Positions 9,128 through 18,088 are shown, counted from the stretch's first letter. The stretch is 64,000 nt of DNA from Firmicutes bacterium HGW-Firmicutes-15 (GCA_002840245.1 PHAA01000016.1:1-64000); one strand, 5' to 3'. Made by a program: numbers and translations. The notes: generated from the sequence alone by a model not told the origin.

Positions 9128-9922
9128 CTAAGCCAACCCGGTTCTCTCATAACGCTGTCTTGCTGCTTCTGCAACAATTATAGCACATGCTGCCGCCACA
9201 TTCAAAGAATCAACTTGGGAATTCATTGGAATTTTAATGAACTGATCACACCTTTTTTTTAATTCATCGCTAGCTCCAGTGGCCTCACTCCCGATAATAA
9301 TTACCGATTGACCTGGATATTTTAGCGAATAATAATTATTATCAGCATTTAGATCTGCACATATAAATGCGTACCCTTTCTCATTTAAAATATCGAGCTG
9401 GGTGTCGGAAACATCACTAAATACTGGTATATTAAGCAGTGCTCCCATAGTTGATCTAACTACTTTAGGGCTGAAAGGGTCTGCACATCCCTTGGTCATT
9501 AATACCCCTTCTACTCCAAGTGCCCAACAGGTTCTAAATATGCTGCCCATATTACCCGGATCCGAAACCCGATCCAGTAAGATCAGCAAACCAGGTTTAT
9601 CCACCATATCTAACCACGACCATACCGGTGTTTTCATAATAGCGGCAATTCCCTGAGGGGTTTCAGTACAGCAAACATGGCGCATAAGCTGAGTACTTAC
9701 CCTATAAGCTTCCGGGGAGAGTAAATCCACAAATTCCTTAAACTCTTCTACCCGGTTTTCATCCACAAATATGGCTTCCAGCAATTCGGGCTTCTGAAGA
9801 GCCTCTGCGACTGCTCGCTTACCTTCCACGAGAAACATTTTTTCGTCGTCCCGATGCTTTTTTTGCTTTAAACTAGCGGCCAGTTTTACATGCTTGTTGT
9901 CCTGGGAAGTAATCAGCTTCAT
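9128..9922 (-). CDS. SpoU/TrmH-family RNA 2'-O-ribose methyltransferase
   Basis: A 264-residue SPOUT-class enzyme. The N-terminal part (about 1-95) is the L30e-like RNA-binding domain of the SpoU substrate-binding type. The knotted SAM-binding domain follows, with motif 1 (D-R-V-S-D-P-G-N-M-G-S-I-F-R-T), motif 2 (I-I-I-G-S-E-A-T-G) and motif 3 (I-P-M-N-S-Q-V-D-S-L-N-V-A-A-A). It transfers a methyl group to a ribose of rRNA or tRNA; the exact target cannot be told. Its position between rplT and pheS is common in Firmicutes. A GGAGAG site precedes the ATG. Confidence 0.9.
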   Translation of the reverse strand: MKLITSQDNKHVKLAASLKQKKHRDDEKMFLVEGKRAVAEALQKPELLEAIFVDENRVEEFKEFVDLLSPEAYRVSTQLMRHVCCTETPQGIAAIMKTPVWSWLDMVDKPGLLILLDRVSDPGNMGSIFRTCWALGVEGVLMTKGCADPFSPKVVRSTMGALLNIPVFSDVSDTQLDILNEKGYAFICADLNADNNYYSLKYPGQSVIIIGSEATGASDELKKRCDQFIKIPMNSQVDSLNVAAACAIIVAEAARQRYERTGLA

Positions 9923-9987
9923 TAAGCATCACTCTCCTGTAATATAACTTGGCGTCAGACCCAATTTCGTGGTGGATATAAAAAAAG

Positions 9988-10007
9988 CATGGCTGTATAG
10001 CCATACT
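9988..10007 (-). terminator. Terminator after rplT
   Basis: A GTATGGCTATACAGCCATGC hairpin on the minus strand followed by seven T residues, 31 bases after the rplT stop, forms a typical rho-independent terminator of the infC-rpmI-rplT operon. Confidence 0.85.
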
Positions 10008-10038
10008 TTCCTTAATAAACTTCTTTTAGCAACAGAAA

Positions 10039-10392
10039 CTATACGGTCTTTTTAGCAACATCAGCCAGTTCGGAAAAGCCCTGGGGATCGGTTATCGCCA
10101 GATCCGCTAGAACCTTGCGATCGACTTCTACCCCGGCTATCTTCAGGCCATGTATCATCCGACTATAAGTAGTGCCGTTGTTACGAGCGGCAGCGTTGAT
10201 ACGAGCAATCCACAATTTGCGGAATTCCCTTTTTTTCATCTTTCTATGGGCATAAGCATAGGCCCCTGATTTCATAACCTGTTGATTGGCTACGCGGAAT
10301 AATTTAGATTTACTCCCCACATACCCTTTGGCTAACTTCAATATTTTTTTATGTCTTCTGTGAGTCGTAACCCCACGTTTTACTCTTGGCAT
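10039..10392 (-). CDS. rplT: 50S ribosomal protein L20
   Basis: A 117-residue, very basic protein that matches L20 over its full length, beginning [10 protein letters not shown] and with the central [11 protein letters not shown] motif. L20 is an early 23S rRNA assembly protein and in Firmicutes also represses its own operon by binding the leader RNA. It is the last gene of infC-rpmI-rplT, 19 bases after rpmI, with GGGAGG as ribosome site. Confidence 0.98.
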   Translation of the reverse strand: MPRVKRGVTTHRRHKKILKLAKGYVGSKSKLFRVANQQVMKSGAYAYAHRKMKKREFRKLWIARINAAARNNGTTYSRMIHGLKIAGVEVDRKVLADLAITDPQGFSELADVAKKTV

Positions 10393-10411
10393 AAATAAGT
10401 CCTCCCTTTAT

Positions 10412-10609
10412 CTATTTATAAGGAATTAATTTGGAGATATTTTTCTGTTCTGCTGCACATACCAGGGTGGATTTGCGCAGTCTTCTTTTTCTTTTGGGAC
10501 TCTTGTCACCTAGTATATGACTCGCAAAAGCCCTAGCCCTCTTTATCATACCACTGCCGGTTTTTTTAAATCTTTTTGCCGCGCCGCGGTGGGTTTTCAT
10601 TTTTGGCAT
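10412..10609 (-). CDS. rpmI: 50S ribosomal protein L35
   Basis: A 65-residue basic protein starting [15 protein letters not shown], the signature of L35. It starts only 3 bases after the infC stop, with AAGGAGG lying inside the end of infC, so the two are translationally linked. It is a structural protein of the large ribosomal subunit. Confidence 0.97.
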   Translation of the reverse strand: MPKMKTHRGAAKRFKKTGSGMIKRARAFASHILGDKSPKRKRRLRKSTLVCAAEQKNISKLIPYK

Positions 10610-10612
10610 GGA

Positions 10613-11143
10613 TTAATCCTCCTTCGAAATATTTTCTAATTTAGGAACCAATATCATAACCATGTTCCGTCCTTCTACTTTAGGCTGTTTTTCAACCGCA
10701 GAAATATCCGATAGCTCCTTGGCTAATTGAATACACAGCTTCTCTCCCAGTTCCGGGTGGGTGATTTGTCTGCCCCTGAACATAATGGTAAACTTAAGCT
10801 TGTCTCCGGCAGCTAAAAACTTCCGGGCGTTCTTGGCCTTCACCTGAAAATCATGTTCTTCAATGTTAGGCCTCATTTTCACTTCTTTGATAGAAATTAT
10901 CTTTTGCTTCTTACGGGATTCCTTTTCTCTTTTACTCTGCTCAAACTTAAACTTGCCATAGTTCATCAACCGGCATACCGGCGGTTTAGCTGATGGAGCT
11001 ACTTCAACCAAGTCAACCATTTTTTCCTCAGCCATTGTCAAGGCTTCACGAATCGGTACTATACCCAGTTGTTCGCCATCTTCACTGACCAACCTAACCT
11101 CTTTGACCCGGATATCCTCATTAACTCTCCAATCTTTGCTGAT
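10613..11143 (-). CDS. infC: Translation initiation factor IF-3 (probable ATC start)
   Basis: IF-3 binds the 30S subunit and checks the start codon and initiator tRNA. The protein of about 176 residues begins I-S-K-D-W-R-V-N-E-D-I-R, matching the usual Firmicutes start, and ends with the C-terminal ribosome-binding domain. No ATG, GTG or TTG sits at this place. AGGAGGTG is followed 8-10 bases later by ATC at 11141-11143, so a non-standard ATC start is most likely, as ATT is used by infC in E. coli. That lets IF-3 repress its own translation. A longer reading from 11203 would run through the leader terminator and is not favoured. First gene of infC-rpmI-rplT. Confidence 0.9.
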   Translation of the reverse strand: MSKDWRVNEDIRVKEVRLVSEDGEQLGIVPIREALTMAEEKMVDLVEVAPSAKPPVCRLMNYGKFKFEQSKREKESRKKQKIISIKEVKMRPNIEEHDFQVKAKNARKFLAAGDKLKFTIMFRGRQITHPELGEKLCIQLAKELSDISAVEKQPKVEGRNMVMILVPKLENISKED

Positions 11144-11170
11144 AAGAATTTCACCTCCTGAAAATATAAA

Positions 11171-11330
11171 AAGCGGGTTACAAAAACCCGCTTCCAAACA
11201 CAATAACAGACCTTTCGCTTATGTCCCTTTAATTTTTCACACAAGCAATATTCACATCTGTTTACTGATGACCTTACGAACCTTGGTTGTAAGGTGAGAA
11301 GCAAGGCTCCTGCTTTACAATTACTAAAAA
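11171..11330 (-). ncRNA. infC operon leader with attenuator (L20-leader type)
   Basis: Between the promoter and infC lies about 185 nt of leader. It contains paired segments (ACCTTAC...GTAAGGT near 11265-11300) and ends in a GC-rich hairpin with a T run (11171-11193) directly before the infC ribosome site. This is the plan of the L20 autoregulatory leader in Firmicutes, where L20 binding favours the terminator. The match is by layout and short motifs, not by covariance search. Confidence 0.65.
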
Positions 11331-11359
11331 ATTGTAACATACCCTTAATAAAAACGCAA
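11331..11359 (-). promoter_or_regulatory. Sigma-A promoter of infC-rpmI-rplT
   Basis: On the minus strand a TTGCGT -35 (11354-11359) is spaced 17 bases from a TACAAT -10 (11331-11336). It is correctly placed to start the infC leader transcript a few bases downstream. Confidence 0.7.
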
Positions 11360-11366
11360 TCTTTAA

Positions 11367-13277
11367 CTATCTAATAATTTTGTCGGTAATCTCAGTTTTA
11401 ATCATAGCGATAAATTCATCCAGTCCCTGAGCTCCCAGGTCACCTTCTTTGCGATGGCGCACGGCAACAGCGTTGGCTTCTATTTCTTTATCGCCTATAA
11501 CTAAAAGATAAGGTATTTTTTGTAGCTGCCCTTCCCTTATCTTGTAGCCTATTTTTTCACTGCGTTTATCCACTTCAATCCTAATACCTTCATCTCTTAA
11601 CCTGGCAATTATGGTTTCAGTGTAATCATGCTGTCTTTCGGTAATGGGCAAGACCCGCACTTGAACTGGAGCCAGCCAAGTCGGAAAAGCACCAGCAAAA
11701 TGCTCAATAAGTATACCGATAAATCTTTCCATACTTCCATAAATTACCCTGTGAATCATAACCGGACGATGTTTTTCCCCATCTTCACCGATATAGGTAA
11801 GGTCAAACTTTTCTGGCATTTGGAAGTCCAGCTGGATGGTTCCGCACTGCCAGGTGCGATCCAAAGAGTCCTGCAGGTGAAAATCAATTTTAGGGCCATA
11901 GAAGGCTCCATCACCTTCGTTAATTTTGTAGGGCATAGATCTTTCTTCCAAAGCCAGTTTTAATGCATCAGTAGCCATATCCCAGACTTCCTGGGAACCC
12001 ATGGAATTTTCAGGCCGGGTGGATAGTTCTACATGATAGCTGAAACCAAACTGTTTGTAGAAAAGGTCAATCAGGTTCATTACGCCTTTTATTTCATCAA
12101 TAATCTGCTCAGGAAGCATAAAGATATGGGCATCATCCTGAGTGAAGGCGCGTACTCGCATAAGCCCATGCAGGACTCCAGACATCTCATGCCGATGCAC
12201 CAAACCCATTTCGCCGGTTCTAATAGGCAGTTCTCGGTAGCTATGTAAGTTCTGCTTGTACACTAGTATCCCACCAGGGCAATTCATAGGCTTGATCGCA
12301 TAATCCTCTTCATCTATTTTAGTAAAATACATATTATCTTTATAGTGATCCCAATGGCCGGAACGATGCCAAATTTCAGTGTTTAATATTATCGGAGTAC
12401 GAATTTCTTGATAACCCGCCTTCTGATGCTGTAGACGCCAGTATTGTTCCAATTCGTTTCTTAAAACCATCCCTTTGGGCAGGAAAAACGGGAATCCCGG
12501 CCCTTCATCCAAAAGCACAAACAAGCCTAATTCTTTGCCTAATTTGCGGTGGTCGCGTTTTTTAGCCTCTTCCAATTTGTTGAGATAATCGTCCAGCATT
12601 GCCTGTTTGGGAAATGAGGTAGCATATATCCGCTGTAACATTTTATTGTTTTCGCTGCCCCGCCAATATGCTCCGGCCAGACTCATAATCTTAACCGCTT
12701 TAAGTTTACCGGTGGAAGAAACATGCGGACCTTTGCAGAGATCTACAAATTCCCCCTGCTGGTAGAGGCCAATCACCGCATCTTCCGGTAAATCCTGAAT
12801 CAATTCTACTTTGTAGTCTTCATCTCTATCTGCGAAATACTGAAGAGCATCTTTCCGTGACAGCTCTTTGCGCACAAATGGGTAGTCACTCTTAATGATG
12901 CTTTCCATTTCCTTTTCTATCAGTTTAAAATCTTCGGGTGTAAAGGTGTGGTCGGTATCGAAATCATAATAAAACCCTTTGTCGATCGCAGGACCAATCG
13001 CAAACTTGGTCTTCGGCCAGAGCCTTTTCACCGCCTGAGCCATAATATGAGACGATGAATGCCGGTATACCAGGCGTGCTCGATCATCTTCAAAATTGAT
13101 TATTTCCAATTCGCCATCCTCGTGAACCATCGCATTCAAATCGGTAATCTGACCATTAAATACAGCCACCACCGCAAACTTCGCCATTTTGGAGCTGATG
13201 CTTTCGGCAACCTGCAGCAGGCTGATCCCTTCCGGGTATTCCCGCTGGCTTCCATCCTTTAATCTTATGTAAATCAT
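11367..13277 (-). CDS. thrS: Threonyl-tRNA synthetase
   Basis: A 636-residue class II synthetase of normal length. Domains in order are TGS (1-62), the HxxxH editing domain (H-S-S-S-H at about 74-78 and later Cys/His), the catalytic core with the zinc cysteine in M-N-C-P-G-G, motif 2 (R-T-G-E-M-G-L-V-H-R-H-E), motif 3 (G-S-M-E-R-F-I-G) and the C-terminal anticodon-binding domain. It charges tRNA-Thr and removes mischarged serine. AGGAGGTG precedes the ATG. I do not see a T-box ahead of it, unlike many Firmicutes thrS genes. Confidence 0.97.
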   Translation of the reverse strand: MIYIRLKDGSQREYPEGISLLQVAESISSKMAKFAVVAVFNGQITDLNAMVHEDGELEIINFEDDRARLVYRHSSSHIMAQAVKRLWPKTKFAIGPAIDKGFYYDFDTDHTFTPEDFKLIEKEMESIIKSDYPFVRKELSRKDALQYFADRDEDYKVELIQDLPEDAVIGLYQQGEFVDLCKGPHVSSTGKLKAVKIMSLAGAYWRGSENNKMLQRIYATSFPKQAMLDDYLNKLEEAKKRDHRKLGKELGLFVLLDEGPGFPFFLPKGMVLRNELEQYWRLQHQKAGYQEIRTPIILNTEIWHRSGHWDHYKDNMYFTKIDEEDYAIKPMNCPGGILVYKQNLHSYRELPIRTGEMGLVHRHEMSGVLHGLMRVRAFTQDDAHIFMLPEQIIDEIKGVMNLIDLFYKQFGFSYHVELSTRPENSMGSQEVWDMATDALKLALEERSMPYKINEGDGAFYGPKIDFHLQDSLDRTWQCGTIQLDFQMPEKFDLTYIGEDGEKHRPVMIHRVIYGSMERFIGILIEHFAGAFPTWLAPVQVRVLPITERQHDYTETIIARLRDEGIRIEVDKRSEKIGYKIREGQLQKIPYLLVIGDKEIEANAVAVRHRKEGDLGAQGLDEFIAMIKTEITDKIIR

Positions 13278-13373
13278 GTTACACCTCCTGAAAATTACGC
13301 CTATTTACTTAGTAAAACTTATCCATTACTATCTAAAAAGAATATCAGATTTTGTATCTTACCGCAAACTAAA

Positions 13374-13397
13374 AGGCTGCGAACCACGTCCCAGCCT
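13374..13397 (-). terminator. Terminator after ytxC
   Basis: AGGCTG and CAGCCT arms with a 12-base loop, followed by TTTTAG on the minus strand, lie about 55 bases past the ytxC stop. The stem is short, so this is a weak terminator candidate. Confidence 0.45.
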
Positions 13398-13450
13398 ATT
13401 CCAATTCTCATATAATGTTCAATTTAACATCTACAACTATTCTCTATTTA

Positions 13451-14386
13451 TTAATCTCGGTTGGTAATTCTGCCATCCATCTTTTTGTTTGCAAAGCATC
13501 GCTCACAGCCATTACACTCGCTTATTCTTTCTGCAAACACATTTTTAATTACTTTTACGGTTTCACTTCCTGAATGACCGCTATTATGTAACACAATGCG
13601 ATTAGGAGCAACTGTTATAAGAATACTAACTAATACATCATCCAAGCTTATCTCCCCGCGCGTTATATCATCCATATAATAATTAATATGATTTTCTTCA
13701 ATCCTGACCCCGTTACCATCCCAGAGAGAAAAACGCCCCATCTTGTCCGTTAGAATATTTACTTCTTGAATCATGGGAGCTTGAGTATCCACAAAATATC
13801 TTAGAAGCTTAACAAACTCGTTATATTCCTTTTCATTCCTTAACTCTTCACAGGCTAAATCGACCGCAAACTTGATTTCGGTCAAATAATCCTGCATGCA
13901 AAATTGGATGAACCCCTCCATAACTAAGGTGTGATGGTAATATATATAATCCAAAATTCTATGAGCTATTTTGTTCTTACGACCATAATTCATCAACAAA
14001 TTTAGGCTTTCATTGGAATTGCAACGTTTAAGAAAATCTACTGCTTTATCCAAAACGAATAATTGATCACCTGATGATATATGGCGGCCTTTTTTGATAA
14101 CTTCCTTCCAGGTCAGTTTTTTCTCCCAATCCTTCACAATATGCTCGGCTAAAAACTCAGATACTTGATGCTTGAAAATATAAATAATATCTTCTTCTTT
14201 ATAATGGGGTTCAATTTTATCACCCTCTAGTCTCAAATCGATAAATAAATTATTAGCATTCTCATCAGTCAACTTATTTACCCACAAAGAATAGCCGTGT
14301 TGTTCTAACCAGGAAAACTTCTCGCGAAACTGCTCCAGGAAAGGAGTGCTGTCTGCGGCCGTAGTAATTTGCAATTCATAAACCAT
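13451..14386 (-). CDS. ytxC: YtxC-family sporulation protein
   Basis: A 311-residue soluble protein matching the YtxC family of endospore formers. In Bacillus subtilis the gene is also next to thrS, which supports the assignment. The molecular role is unknown; the family is restricted to spore formers and is thought to act during sporulation. The C-terminus carries a C-N-G-C-E-R-C cluster that could bind metal. No signal peptide or clear membrane segment is visible. The start codon has a GGAGG site a few bases upstream. Confidence 0.8.
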   Translation of the reverse strand: MVYELQITTAADSTPFLEQFREKFSWLEQHGYSLWVNKLTDENANNLFIDLRLEGDKIEPHYKEEDIIYIFKHQVSEFLAEHIVKDWEKKLTWKEVIKKGRHISSGDQLFVLDKAVDFLKRCNSNESLNLLMNYGRKNKIAHRILDYIYYHHTLVMEGFIQFCMQDYLTEIKFAVDLACEELRNEKEYNEFVKLLRYFVDTQAPMIQEVNILTDKMGRFSLWDGNGVRIEENHINYYMDDITRGEISLDDVLVSILITVAPNRIVLHNSGHSGSETVKVIKNVFAERISECNGCERCFANKKMDGRITNRD

Positions 14387-14559
14387 ATTCGGCCTCCTAC
14401 TTAATGCTTACATTATTATATGTGAGGCCATTTTTCATTATTCAGTAATAGCTATCCAAAATTTGTGCAAATAATTCACTATGAAGCTTATAATATTCCA
14501 TGTCTTTCCACTAAGTAAATGTGAGACTTAATAAACCATATTACCTGAATCGAATATAA

Positions 14560-16665
14560 CTAATCATCACCTTTATCCGTAACAAATACACTTACGATTT
14601 CAGGATCAAATTGGGTGCCTGCATTTCTAATTAGCTCTTCCTTAGCCTCGAATAAAGACATGGCCTTCCTGTATACTCGATCATTGGTCATGGCATCAAA
14701 GGCATCTACTACTGTTAGTATTCTAGCGATAATCGGTATTTCTTTTCCCTTTAATCCTCTTGGATAGCCCATTCCGTCCCACCTTTCATGGTGGCTTAGA
14801 AGTTCATCAGCAATATTAGCAAACTCCGGTGTCATACTTACAATTCTAAATCCACTTTCAGAGTGTTTAGTTATTTCCTCAAATTCTTCTAGGTTTAATT
14901 TCCCCGGTTTGGATAAAATACCATCTGAAACTGCTATTTTCCCTATATCATGCATCACTGACAAAACTTTTAGTCTTTCTAACTCCTCATCACTTAAACC
15001 CATTTTCTGCGCTAGTTCATTACTTAAAAATGCTAATCGATAACAGTGTTCCTTGGTTTCAAAGGTTTTTTCATTCAATATTCCTAAGAGAGAAGTTATT
15101 AGGTGACTTCTGCAGCTCTTACCCTCCAATAATTTTTTGCTATACATTCGTTTATCACTTAACATCATTATTTTTTTAATATCAGTATCCAAGTCTTCTT
15201 TACAAGCTACTCCTAATGCAATGCTGACTCTTATCCCATTAAGTTCTACCTCATCACATTCTTTCAATATTCTTTCCACCATATTTTGAGCATGCTTTTC
15301 AGGAGTCCTCGGCAGAAGAATCACGAACTCATCACCACCAATTCGGGCTACTATGTCTTCCTCACGAGTAACTTTCTTAAATATTTTACAGCTCATCTTC
15401 AATAATTCATCACCTGTTTGATGCCCAAATGTATCATTTAATAATTTCAATCCATTTAGATCAGCCATAATTATACTCAAAGGCAAACAACGTTCAGTGT
15501 CTAATCTCATTAATTCTTCTTCAAAAAATGCCCGATTATATACACCGGTAAGACTATCATGGAAACTTAAATACCTAATTTCCTCTTCATTTTCTTTGCG
15601 TTTAGTAATATCCATCATACTAGTCAGCCAACACTGGGTGTTTCCAATATCAATACGGTCGACCGTTAAAATACCAGTACGCAATAAACCATCCTGTCCT
15701 CTTATAGCTACTTCAAGATCACATGCTCTTCCCTCATCTGCCATTTTCATAATAAATGCTATTTGTTCCTCATCAAATATATTTAAATCACTTGTTGTCT
15801 TTCCTATTACTTCATCCCTGTCAAAACCCAATGTATCTAAAAATGAGGCGTTTACATCAACGAAACGCCCATCCTCTATCCTTGAAATTGCCATCAATAC
15901 CGCACCAGAATGGAAAGCCTTGGCAAATTTTTCCTCAGACTTCTTAAGCCCATCGTTTGCTATATCTAATTTGCGTTTTTCATCTCTCAATGCTTCATTT
16001 CTCACTAACAGCCAATAAAATACCAGCATCAGTAAAAACAAAGCCAATATAACCGTGACCGCCTGAATTACATGAACATATATGGCACTATTCCATGTTT
16101 TCTCGTCATAATCCATTCCCAAGACCGCGATTATTCTTCCTGATTCAGGATCATTAATGGGCATTAGAATACTAATCCAGTTTCCCCAGCGATCGCTTAC
16201 CGAACCTGTAATTAAAGCTTCACCATTGACAAAAGGCTGTATGTAAGCCTGATTAGCTTCAGTATACTCCTGCCCAGGCGGAGAGTAATCTTTGGAGTTA
16301 ACTGGTTCCGAGTCAACCATAAAATAAAGCTTCTCATCTTTTTGAGTATAAAGATAAACAAAACGGATATTCTTGTTGACTCTTGCAACTTCCATTAGAC
16401 TAGCTTTTATATGCTTATATTGCATTTTTTCTACATCATCAGGACTAGCTTCCAGATAACCTAAGGCTTTATCCTGTAATAATGTTTTTGTTGTTCTAGA
16501 TAAGGTTAATGCCTGTTCCGAAACATTATTGTAGGCTACTATCCAAGTAAAACGAATATATATTGCCCCTAAAATAACCAAAGCAATCAAATACAAGATC
16601 TTAATCCTTGTTTTCCCAGCCTTTTTAATTAAGTTTAAAATTGAGGCCTGGTTAATTATGCCCAA
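14560..16665 (-). CDS. Membrane PAS-GGDEF-HD-GYP protein (c-di-GMP turnover)
   Basis: Two membrane helices near the N-terminus bracket an external sensor-like domain. A PAS domain follows, then a GGDEF domain with intact G-G-D-E-F and an R-E-E-D inhibitory I-site five residues upstream, then an HD-GYP domain with H-D-I-G-K, H-H-E-R-W-D-G and G-Y-P. It could both make and degrade cyclic di-GMP in response to an external signal. The reading frame is open back to 16803, but those extra 46 residues contain short repeats (T-P-M-K-P-M-K-P) and no ribosome site. A TTG at 16663-16665, 10 bases after GGAGG, is the better start and gives about 701 residues. Confidence 0.88.
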   Translation of the reverse strand: MGIINQASILNLIKKAGKTRIKILYLIALVILGAIYIRFTWIVAYNNVSEQALTLSRTTKTLLQDKALGYLEASPDDVEKMQYKHIKASLMEVARVNKNIRFVYLYTQKDEKLYFMVDSEPVNSKDYSPPGQEYTEANQAYIQPFVNGEALITGSVSDRWGNWISILMPINDPESGRIIAVLGMDYDEKTWNSAIYVHVIQAVTVILALFLLMLVFYWLLVRNEALRDEKRKLDIANDGLKKSEEKFAKAFHSGAVLMAISRIEDGRFVDVNASFLDTLGFDRDEVIGKTTSDLNIFDEEQIAFIMKMADEGRACDLEVAIRGQDGLLRTGILTVDRIDIGNTQCWLTSMMDITKRKENEEEIRYLSFHDSLTGVYNRAFFEEELMRLDTERCLPLSIIMADLNGLKLLNDTFGHQTGDELLKMSCKIFKKVTREEDIVARIGGDEFVILLPRTPEKHAQNMVERILKECDEVELNGIRVSIALGVACKEDLDTDIKKIMMLSDKRMYSKKLLEGKSCRSHLITSLLGILNEKTFETKEHCYRLAFLSNELAQKMGLSDEELERLKVLSVMHDIGKIAVSDGILSKPGKLNLEEFEEITKHSESGFRIVSMTPEFANIADELLSHHERWDGMGYPRGLKGKEIPIIARILTVVDAFDAMTNDRVYRKAMSLFEAKEELIRNAGTQFDPEIVSVFVTDKGDD

Positions 16666-16880
16666 AACAATTATTCCTCCATTTTCCGGTTTCATAGGTT
16701 TCATAGGTGTCATAGGTGTGTCTAGCTGGTCTAGTTTCGGAGTGCAAAGTATGGCCAACCCACACTTAGTGTGTAAAAGCCGTAGGCACATTCTTTTCAT
16801 CATTTCTCAACATTATACTACAATCCCAAACATTCCATATATAGTCTTTGACTTTACTTTCGCACATGACCAAGGCAAGC

Positions 16881-16946
16881 TTACCAGAAACGCAAAAAAG
16901 CCGGGATATCCAGCCATTCCTCCAGCTCCGCATACAATAATGACAT
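16881..16946 (-). CDS. Micro-ORF ending in an FtsZ C-terminal-peptide motif
   Basis: An ATG at 16946 opens a 21-codon frame with an acidic middle (A-E-L-E-E-W) followed by L-D-I-P-A-F-L-R and a stop two codons later. L-D-I-P-[AT]-F-L-R is the conserved C-terminal peptide through which FtsZ binds FtsA, SepF, ZipA and other division partners. The frame can also be read from an ATG 17 codons further upstream, but an AATAGG seven bases ahead of 16946 favours the shorter form. No other FtsZ-like sequence is seen nearby. It may be a real micropeptide, the tail of a lost ftsZ copy, or chance; expression is unproven. Confidence 0.35.
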   Translation of the reverse strand: MSLLYAELEEWLDIPAFLRFW

Positions 16947-17044
16947 AGTAATACCTATTCTTTTTAAGCAGTTATTGGGACTTAATTCAGCCTTCATTCA
17001 GAATTGGTACTTACACTAAGGGAAAATAGAGTGGGTGTATAAAA

Positions 17045-17272
17045 ATGCAATTGAAAAGAGGAAGCGATATAAGTGAAGGGATAAATTTCGATAGCTATAA
17101 CGATAGCACACAAGCCCTGCATATAAAAGAATGGGTGAACCAACAATCATCTCAACAAAATGACAAGTCTAAAAAGCATTCGTTCAAAGAAGACCCGCAG
17201 AATCTCTCGGCAGAATCTGATACAGCATTCACCCCTGGCGAAATAAATCCCAAACAGCATACAATTATGTAA
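17045..17272 (+). CDS. Small polar hypothetical protein
   Basis: A 75-residue hydrophilic frame rich in S, N, Q, K and D with no recognisable domain, signal or membrane segment. The ribosome site is weak (GAGTGGGTG about 10 bases ahead). It does not overlap a better frame. I do not recognise it; it may be a small spore-former protein or a non-gene. Confidence 0.35.
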   Translation: MQLKRGSDISEGINFDSYNDSTQALHIKEWVNQQSSQQNDKSKKHSFKEDPQNLSAESDTAFTPGEINPKQHTIM

Positions 17273-17302
17273 TAGTAATGCTGTTATTCATAGCACTTAA
17301 TT

Positions 17303-17491
17303 TCATTTTTTTGTTGGCAAATGCGAGCTATCGGCAGTTAACAGTGCAGACAAAACCATGAAGAACTGCGATTGTTTTGCAGCTGGTTTGGTAATTGAAA
17401 TAGGCACTTTTGCCTTTGGATTATATGATCTGGGTGAAAAAGCCGCTGAATGAATCGGTGCAATCGGGGCAGTGCACACACCTATTTTCAT
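17303..17491 (-). CDS. Small hypothetical ORF with good upstream signals
   Basis: A 62-residue frame whose ATG lies 8 bases after GGGAGG, with a TATAAT box about 35 bases upstream. The first residues (M-K-I-G-V-C-T-A-P) resemble the start of sugar-phosphate isomerase-like TIM-barrel proteins, but the rest does not continue that family. It may therefore be the intact 5' end of a decayed gene. No domain is recognised. Confidence 0.3.
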   Translation of the reverse strand: MKIGVCTAPIAPIHSAAFSPRSYNPKAKVPISITKPAAKQSQFFMVLSALLTADSSHLPTKK

Positions 17492-17660
17492 ATTGAGATC
17501 CTCCCTTGCTACAATAGTCCCTCATTATATAATGCGAATGGTGAACGTTAATTATGGGGGTACAAGTAAGCGTTATTCCCTATTAACTGCGTGCTCCTAT
17601 GTTATCCTGCCCATGCAATTCTTTGTAAGTTTGCTCTACAAACTAAATAGCTAGGTAAAG

Positions 17661-17714
17661 CTGGGGTCTCCCCCGGCCCCTATGCTCGAAATAAATAACC
17701 GAAGCGAGCCCCAG
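17661..17714. repeat. GC-rich nested hairpin
   Basis: CTGGGG (17661-17666) pairs with CCCCAG (17709-17714) and encloses GCTCG (17684-17688) with CGAGC (17705-17709), plus an inner GGGG/CCCC. It is more GC-rich than the flanking AT-rich spacer. It could be a structured RNA or a repeat; no known class is recognised. Confidence 0.4.
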
Positions 17715-17795
17715 TCTTTATTCGCAATCTTTTAGCAATGTCGAAAAGAGCTAATTGCTTCGCATGATAAGCAGCGGGAAACTTGTGGGGATAAA

Positions 17796-17881
17796 AAAAT
17801 ACCGGAGCCTTTAAACTCCGGTATTACTCATTTCTTATGGTGGGTCGTTTGGATTTGGACCAACGACTTCTTCCGTGTCAG
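17796..17881 (-). repeat. Partial tRNA-Val copy plus terminator (island boundary repeat)
   Basis: This 86-base segment is a near copy of 21884-21970, the 3' half of the intact tRNA-Val gene with its downstream terminator. The tRNA part (17838-17881) runs from the CCA end back to the anticodon loop and stops there; it carries three differences in the T-arm/acceptor part. The terminator hairpin at 17801-17822 differs from the other copy by paired, stem-preserving changes. It is the expected far end of an element that integrated in the tRNA. Confidence 0.75.
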
Positions 17882-18088
17882 TTATAAATTGGGCTTATTT
17901 GGGCTTAGTATATATTTGCAAATGCCCATTATATTAGGATTTATTTTTTCTGCTTTTGCAAACAGTTGTACGGTTTTGGCCTTATTTTGATACCCTTTGT
18001 GGGCAATTTGGTAGGCAACTTTTCATCTAAAGGATTTATATCATCCTTTAGTGAATACTAAATATTATTCTTTTTTTGGGGGTGTATT

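Noticed and set aside
13278-13450. Possible T-box ahead of thrS
   Set aside because: No GGGTGGTACC-like core or paired terminator with specifier could be found; only the ytxC terminator is present.
16665-16803. N-terminal 46 codons of the GGDEF/HD-GYP frame
   Set aside because: No ribosome site; the DNA holds short repeats (CACCTATGA-like) giving T-P-M-K-P-M-K-P. A TTG with GGAGG at 16665 is a better start.
16861-16950. c-di-GMP riboswitch (GEMM) upstream of the GGDEF gene
   Set aside because: ACGCAAA and GCCGGG occur, but on the wrong strand for the gene and without the conserved paired helices.
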